Shown here piece by piece: positions 58,114-64,000 of a stretch of DNA of 64,000 bases. The DNA lies in assembly GCA_033296885.1 (NCBI GenBank), contig MU863917.1:62001-126000 (forward strand), given 5' to 3'. Position numbers and translations under genes: made by a program. This DNA is from Triangularia verruculosa. Lineage: Eukaryota > Ascomycota > Sordariomycetes > Sordariales > Podosporaceae. Every line of letters starts with the position of its first letter. Within the stretch, counting starts at the first letter, position 1. The notes beneath the pieces were generated by a model. That model saw only the letters and a list, made by a program, of their open reading frames with translations, had not been told where the DNA came from and did no database searches.

Positions 58114-61100
58114 TTACGGCCTGGCCCCGCCATTGAAGATATAAGCCAGCTCTTGTACGCCGAGCCTACCCAGCTTCTTGCCCTCGGCATCATCCAGAGC
58201 GCTCTCGACCAATTGTCTCTTTTGCTCCTGTAGGTTCATGATTCGGTCCTCAACTGTCTCCTTGATCAGGATGCGATGCACCCGAACCTCCTTCTGCTGG
58301 CCGATACGGTGCGCGCGATCAACCGCCTGCATCTCGATGAACGGGTTCCAGAATGGGTCGCAAATGATGACACGAGAAGCTACTGTCAGATTCAATCCAG
58401 CATTGCCGGCTCGGAGAGACACCAACATAACCTTGTTCTCTGGGTTTTCGACAAAATCCTGAACCGCCTCGTCACGATGAGTCCGTGACATATCGCCTGT
58501 ATAGCGGCAGTGACGCAGCTTGAGGTTGTATTTGATCTGGCATTCGATCAAGTCCAGAAGGGAGGTCCACTGGGAGAAAATGATGGTTTTCTCATTGGTC
58601 TCCTGGATCTGCTTCAAGAGCTCGATAACTTGAGTGACCTTTGCCGAGTCTTCCCAGTTGTCCCGGAGGTAGTGCATATATCTCCGACGAGCCTCCTTGT
58701 TTCTGCCCGCGTCCACGCGGAGGGTTCGCAGTTGGCCTGGATTGACCGGCTCAAGCTTGCTCTTCCCCTTGGCCTTGCTCTCCTTAGCCGCTTTCCTTGC
58801 CGCCTTCTTTTCCTTCTTTGCCGCCTTCTTAGCTCCCCTAGCCGCCTTTACCTCCGCCCTCTGCTTCCTCTTGATCGCAGCGTCCAGTTCGGCATCAAGG
58901 TCATCCTCGGCCTTTGAATCGTCGTTGGACTCATCCGCCTCATCGTTGACGACAAACTCCTCTAGACTGCCGACGGAGTCATTGTCGGAATCCGAGTCTT
59001 CTTCATCAGATGCATCAGAGTCGGTCCAGTCTGAGATCTCGGGTAGCTCCTCCTCCTTGACCTCTTCCTCCTTGGGAAGAGTTTCTGGCATGTGGATTTT
59101 GCGAAACGTCGTGTATTTGATGACCTTGGATGAATCAACGGGACCGCGGCACTGTGGGCACTTAGCGCCACCGTTCTCATTACCTGCAAGAACGTTATTC
59201 CTGGCTGCATTATCTGTCAGCGAGGCAAAGCACTCCGAGCAGGTATCGTGGCCGCAGGGAATGGCGAGAACCGGATCCTCCACGCCGTCGTAGCATATGG
59301 GGCATTCAAAAGACTCAATCTCCTTGATCCGTTGAATAACGGTGGCATCCAGCGTTTTAGCCAACTCATCCATTTTCTCGTCAACAGACGGACCGCTGAC
59401 GCACTCGAAATCGATCAAGTGAGGATGGCAACACGCCTGACGAAGCCGCAACAAGAGGACGAGAATGTTGGAGTAGTTTCGGCCGACAGTGCCGGCGCGC
59501 AAGTACTTGTTGAAGACGACCTGAGATCTCGTCTCGAGATCCTGGTAGAACTGTTTTTCGTCCGCTGAAAACTCCACAAACTCCGATCTCTCAGTCTTGG
59601 GAGGTAGGATCAAGATGGGCTTCCCATCTATCTCGGAGGTCTTCATCCGGCGCAACATGATCGCCTTGAGGACTGCCCGAAGTTTTACCATGGCCTGATT
59701 TCTGCCATACTCGTTATTGCCGTTGTTCTTGGGACCGAGGCATTTGAAAGCGTGCTGAAAGTGCTTGTACTCGCAGAAAGGTTTGATCCTCAAGAACCGA
59801 ATGAGCGCGTAGAGCTCCGACACGTTGTTCATCATGGGAGTTCCGGTAAGACACCACCGGTAAACGGCATTGATCTTGTGTACACCTTTGGAGCCCTGGG
59901 TGTCCTTGTTCTTGATGCACTGAGCTTCGTCAATGATTATTCGATAGAACATGCTATTGGGATGAAGCAAGGGACATTTCTTGGCAAGGTCCGAATCTGT
60001 ACGCTCCGAGTACATGGCACTCCCGTTGCGTTGTTCAACGTGTTTCTCGTACTGGCGCCACTCCTGGAGAAAGATTATTAGTATAATCGGCCGTTACTCA
60101 CTTTGACTTACTCACAGATGCTATCGAACCATATGTGGTGAGCACCACATCGAAATTTCTGAGCTCTGAGAACGGCAGCTTTTTCTTCTGGTGAAGCAAG
60201 AAGACACTCAACTTATGAGTGCCTCTTAGCTTGTTCTTCACCTCATTTTCCCACTGTTTGATTAGGGCAACCGGCCCAATAATCAAATTGGTCTATTCGA
60301 CATTAGCATCTGACATATAAAGAACAAAATGATGCCTATTTGTGATCGGCCAAGGCCTTCTTTGCACCTTCCCATGCATGCAAAACTTCCTTAACACCTG
60401 CAGATGTCCAACGGGGGCATGCCATTGTCCTTCAAAGGCCGGGAATGTGCTAATGCCGACATATGGCAATCTCCAGCTCGACCCCTGACGACAACGTCTA
60501 TAGGTACTTCTGTTAAGAGTAGTCGGCCTTTGATGATGATTACCAAGTCCACGGTGATAGTGTCGAGGCCTTGAGAATATTATTCAGGGGCCTTTTTTAT
60601 GGGATAAGGACTTTGATGACTAGTGCAAAAGCCGCTGATGATGGTGCGCACGCCTTGAATGGTAGTGACTAGGCCTTCAAAGAACAGAACAGCAACAAGC
60701 GTTTGTTGGATCTCTGCAGGTGTCAAGAGCGTTGCTATGTGTGTAGTGAAATGCAACAAGCCATTCGATAAGACACAAATTGGGGCTCTTGGGACATGGG
60801 AGAGAACAAGGGGATTACTTACTCGGATGACCCGGTCCTCAGAAGGCCTGGATATCATCAGCGCCAAAGTCGACACAGTCTTGCCCAGGCCCATATCATC
60901 GGCTAGAATGCCGCCTTTATTTGTCCCAGTCTCCATATCTGACATCCACTTCAAGGCAAGTTGCTGATGAGGGTAAAGGGGATACTTCATGCCAGGTGGT
61001 GTCTCGCCCCGTTCCTCTTCGGGAATTTCCATATCGGGCCGAATGTTGGAAAGGAGTTGTTGTATTTCTTCCTCGGTCTTGGCCGGGTTATGGACAAAGT

Positions 61101-62754
61101 CGTCCAAATAATTGGCAAGGCGTGGATTCAGGGGGTTCCCGTGCATGTCGACCATATTATGGAAGTCATAGTTGTTCGTGCGGTGGATCGTTTCAGCCAG
61201 GCTGGATGGTCCTGAGGCACCCAAGTAATCCACGTCAAAGAAGTTCCCGTTGCTCAACAAACCTGGTCTGTCGAGATTAGCAAGCTGGCTGATGCTTCCA
61301 AAGCCAGGCAGTGGAGTCCAGGGCCGATTGTAGTCGGATGGTGTCGGTGGAGGTAGGGTACGCCCTTGCTGCCATGGGTTGAAGCCAGCGGTGGCTTCGT
61401 CACTTCCGCTATCGGAATCCTCCCATGCCCCTGGCATTCGCGGCAAGTGATTACCTCCCTCACGTTTGATGCCGGCCGCTGAACCTGGGTTGACAGCCCA
61501 TAGTAGGTCCCCGTGAGCCCGCCCCGTCTCGGCGACATTAGCAACCGAGTTGGGTTGGTGGCTGTTGATCCGTGGTATCTGGGCACTAGACACTCGACTT
61601 GAAGTCATACTCCAACCTGGGCCCCCTGTAACCTCACCAGGCTCATTTTCGACACCGGATGCGGAGTTTCGGGAGTAGCTACTCGTTTGCGGCGTTTGAG
61701 TACCATAACCTCGATTCAGGGTGGTAGTCCAGCCTGGACCACTCGCGATATTTGAGACTGGATTCTGTGAGTAACTCCCATTTCCGTAAGACGCACTACT
61801 CTGTGTCTCAAATGTTCGCGGTGCACTTCCTTGGGAAATACGAGGCCGGGCTGGGAGGTTTGAGGGTTGTGACATCGGATTTGACGGATGTCGGTGTAAA
61901 ATCCGGTCGAACGCGTTGATCTGGCTAGCGGGAAGCGACGAGCCGTACTCGACCGGTGTCGAGCCGCTTCGCGACAGCTGCACGGCAAAGACAGCATCTT
62001 GATCCCTCTGGAACTTCTCCTGTGCAAGGCGCCTTTCCTCTTCTTGGAATCTCTGTTGAATGTTCCGGTAATCATCATCCCTACGTTGAAAAAGTTAACA
62101 CAGAGCTTCGAGGTTTGGAACAGAAGTGCTTACTCAGTAAGGTCGACGATTTCTGGCTCGTCCTCCGCATCACTGCTCTCAAACAACCCAAGGCCAGAAT
62201 CTCCACACCCCGGGCTCGGTGACGCTCGGTTGGAGTTATTCGGGCCCCACACTGACGAATCTACAGTCAGGCGAGCAGTTGCGAACGAGCGTTTTCGGGA
62301 CCCAGAGGCTGAATGGTGCGCCGCAGGTCCCGTCGAACTCGAATTCGGCGGGTTCGACATTCTCGAAGACGACCCGTTGCCTAGTCTAGAAGGAGCTGGG
62401 AGGTTATGGTTAGCTAGAGGAGTTCTTTGAAACAATCATGGGGAGCTTTTTAAGAATGTAGCATAGATTGAAAGCCTGCTGAGGGGTAAGGTTTTAGAGG
62501 ACCAAGTGTTCGTACCTTGACCTGCGGTGGGAACTATCGTCAGCGTACCGCCCTGCTCTGCGCCAGCGAAGCCATGGAGGAGTATTGGGACCTGACTAAC
62601 CTGGTGAATGAGTTCCGCGGGACCTCCTCTCCTTAAGCTTGATCAGTTCCGCCTTAGCGTCCCGTATCTGCTCGTTGATTTCCGTAGTCCGCGGTTGCTC
62701 CCCCAACGACTGCAATATCGCAAGCTGGACCGCGATTTCGTCTTCGAGGTCCAT
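58114..62754 (-). CDS. uls1: Uls1/Ris1-like SNF2 ATPase with RING finger and SUMO-interacting motif
   Basis: Swi2/Snf2 translocase joined to a RING domain; the yeast relative Uls1 acts on SUMOylated DNA-bound proteins. Exons in transcript order are 62601-62754, 62134-62395, 60823-62080, 60116-60292 and 58114-60063; they give 1266 residues, all in frame. The start MDLEDEIAVQLAIL is preferred over an in-frame ATG at 62862. EIVDLTEDDD (about 133-142) is a canonical SIM. The ATPase core has DDMGLGKT (near 532) and IIDEAQCIKN (DEAQ box, near 660). A C3HC4 RING (CPICYDG...CPQCRG, about 867-925) sits between the two lobes. A long acidic then Lys/Ala-rich insert precedes the second lobe (FSQWTSLLDLI, then VDRAHRIGQQKEVRVHR). 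Intron 3 (60293-60822, 530 bp) is far longer than the others and carries a repeat element. Confidence 0.94.
60394..60723. mobile_element. Candidate MITE-like element inside uls1 intron 3
   Basis: Imperfect terminal inverted repeats of 19 nt (17/19 identical) lie at 60394-60412 (ACACCTGCAGATGTCCAAC) and 60705-60723. They enclose about 290 bp containing the 21-nt tandem repeat. There is no obvious target-site duplication and no transposase frame. The whole element lies within the 530-bp intron, and the splice sites lie outside it. Confidence 0.45.
60421..60693 (+). repeat. Degenerate 21-nt tandem repeat in intron 3 of uls1
   Basis: Successive 21-nt units start at 60526, 60547, 60568, 60589, 60610, 60631, 60652 and 60673. 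Most begin GCC or GGCC; the rough consensus is GCCTTTGATGATGGTGACTAG. Earlier, less regular units run back to about 60421. On the + strand, antisense to uls1, the register used at 53.55 kb reads RPLMMIT then KSTVIVS, and a unit reading RP-stop-EYYS corresponds to RPIEYLS there. On the gene's own strand the same DNA is an open frame with heptads such as GLVTTIQ and GVRTIIS. Confidence 0.7.
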
Positions 62755-64000
62755 GAGGGTTGAGAATCCAGAAGTTCTTCGGTTTATGCTTTGTTGGACA
62801 GTCCAAGGTACTGAATCGTTGTGGATTAGGCGGGGGGGCTCAGGCTGGCAGTGGTGGCACAAATGGCCGGTCGGTCAGTCCTCAAAGCGAACGAGATGAG
62901 GGAGAAAGAAGAGGCTGCAGATAGACGAGGCTTTTAGGGCTTGCAGTTTCCAAAGCCAACCAAGTGTTGGCGCGCGGGCGAAGGCAGGCAAAGACGGGCA
63001 AAAAGTAACCACAAATGGTCGGTCAAAATCAGTCGGTACCTTTTTGTACTGCGAATGGGGGCTTGGAGAAGGCAGTGATCGTCCGGTGTGGTCACTCCTT
63101 GCTGCAGCTTGAGAACTTGGCGCGCATCTGTTCGCTCAGGCAGTTGGCAGGCTGGGCAGCGATGCGGAAGCCGGGAGGGATAGAAGTTGATGGACGTCCA
63201 ATGGGAAAATGAGATGTGCGACAAAGCTAGGCAGGAGAGTTGCCCGCCCTTTTGGCAGTCGAGCTCTGCAAAGTTGGGCTTATCCGTCCTTCTGAGCTCA
63301 GCAGCTCACGATTATTGTTGCCCACTCTTTCTGCCGCGAATGTTGCATGCATCCATGGATGCTTGGTGACTACTGAAAGGCTCGGCACTGGAATTCTCGG
63401 GCCCAGCGCTGAGTTTCTCGAATTCCCCATGTTGTAGCGACACCGGGGCGCGCTCTAGCGAACAGGTAGATAGTGGGGCGATTTTGATCAGCCCCCACAG
63501 CACCCCCGTTATTTAGTGGGGTCTGCTCCGCTACCGCGAAACAGAAGTGGGGTCCTTAGCAGGCAGACACCCTGGCAGACCTGCAGGGATTCAGCTGAAG
63601 TCTGCGAAACGAAATCTCTTGGCTTTTGAAGCTCGTGCGACTTTGACGTCCTCAAAATTCTGCCAGCTTCAAGAGGCGGTTGCTTTCAATAGTCGACCGT
63701 TGTTATCATACCAAGATTATGGAGCACTCAACAAAAAGAGCAAACAGAAAACCTCACAACCTCAACCACTGGCAATTTGGCCACCTTGACAATGAACAAA
63801 ATGAGAAAATCCAGCAAGTCTCTCACAGCATCTCAAGGGTCACTCAAGAGTCCCTCACGAGTCCAGATCGAGTCCACACATATTACTGAAGGACTTTGAA
63901 TATGTGAGCCTCCTCGTACCATTATTAACTGAAGCACTGTTACGCTACACAACACTCTCAAACGTAGGTTTGAGGCTGAAAACACACACCTCCAACTCCT
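62755..64000. other. Upstream region of uls1 to the window edge
   Basis: About 1.2 kb beyond the chosen Uls1 start. It contains an in-frame upstream ATG (62862) and the promoter. Small ORFs near 63.0-63.9 kb have no domain, splice or composition support. No gene was identified before the edge. Confidence 0.5.

Noticed and set aside
1..64000. tRNA, 5S rRNA or CRISPR arrays
   Set aside because: I scanned for T-arm-like GGTTCRA motifs, fungal 5S-like sequence and regularly spaced identical repeats and found none convincing. A covariance-model search would settle the RNA genes.

Overview
This window is nuclear DNA from a filamentous ascomycete, most likely a Sordariomycete; the order cannot be fixed by eye. 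Genes are interrupted by short introns (about 50-100 bp) with GTRNGY-type donors, CTNAC-like branch points and YAG acceptors. Gene order is eukaryotic (no operons), and the content is typical of a mould: a LysM/CBM18 chitinase, Tea1-type kelch protein, Kog1/raptor, Mec1/ATR, a fungal two-half phosphofructokinase and a Uls1-type SNF2-RING ATPase. I modelled 17 loci. In 16 of them the splice joins restore reading frame; one of these, the chitinase, runs off the left edge. The 17th (about 52.2-53.35 kb) is broken or mis-modelled.

Layout, left to right. 0-5 kb: 5' two-thirds of a secreted GH18 chitinase (-) and a reduced Hsp70-like protein (+). 6.6-8.6 kb: ribosomal protein eS27 (-) and phosducin-like Plp2 (+), divergent. 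9.6-14.5 kb: Kog1/raptor of TORC1 (-). 17.4-22 kb: Tea1-like kelch/coiled-coil polarity factor (+). 23.9-29 kb: Mpv17/PMP22 membrane protein (-), Yif1 (-) and SRP receptor alpha (+), the last two divergent. 29.4-37 kb: Mec1/ATR checkpoint kinase (+). 37.8-39.4 kb: PARP-type zinc-finger protein with an AT-hook-like tail (+). 42.7-44.4 kb: an Arg/Ser-rich fungal protein of unknown function (+). 45.5-47.4 kb: Mediator subunit 17 (-). 48.6-51 kb: 6-phosphofructokinase (+). 52.2-53.4 kb: degenerate or unsolved ORF. 55-56.9 kb: single-pass surface protein with a lectin-like ectodomain (+). 58.1-62.8 kb: Uls1-like SNF2/RING protein with a SUMO-interacting motif (-).

The genes are mostly single-copy housekeeping genes: growth and stress signalling (Kog1, Mec1), the secretory pathway (SRP receptor, Yif1), polarity (Tea1), transcription and chromatin (Med17, Uls1, zf-PARP), translation and protein folding (eS27, Plp2) and glycolysis (PFK). 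They are separated by long gene-free stretches. I saw no tRNA, rRNA, CRISPR array or intact transposon.

The most unusual signal is a degenerate 21-nt tandem repeat seen at three separate places (about 15.5, 53.55 and 60.4-60.7 kb). Read in one register it gives seven-residue units of the form [K/R]P-x-x-x-L-[S/Q]. The 60.4-60.7 kb copy lies inside an oversized, in-frame-open intron of the Uls1 gene and is bounded by a 19-nt inverted repeat (17/19), as a small non-autonomous element would be.
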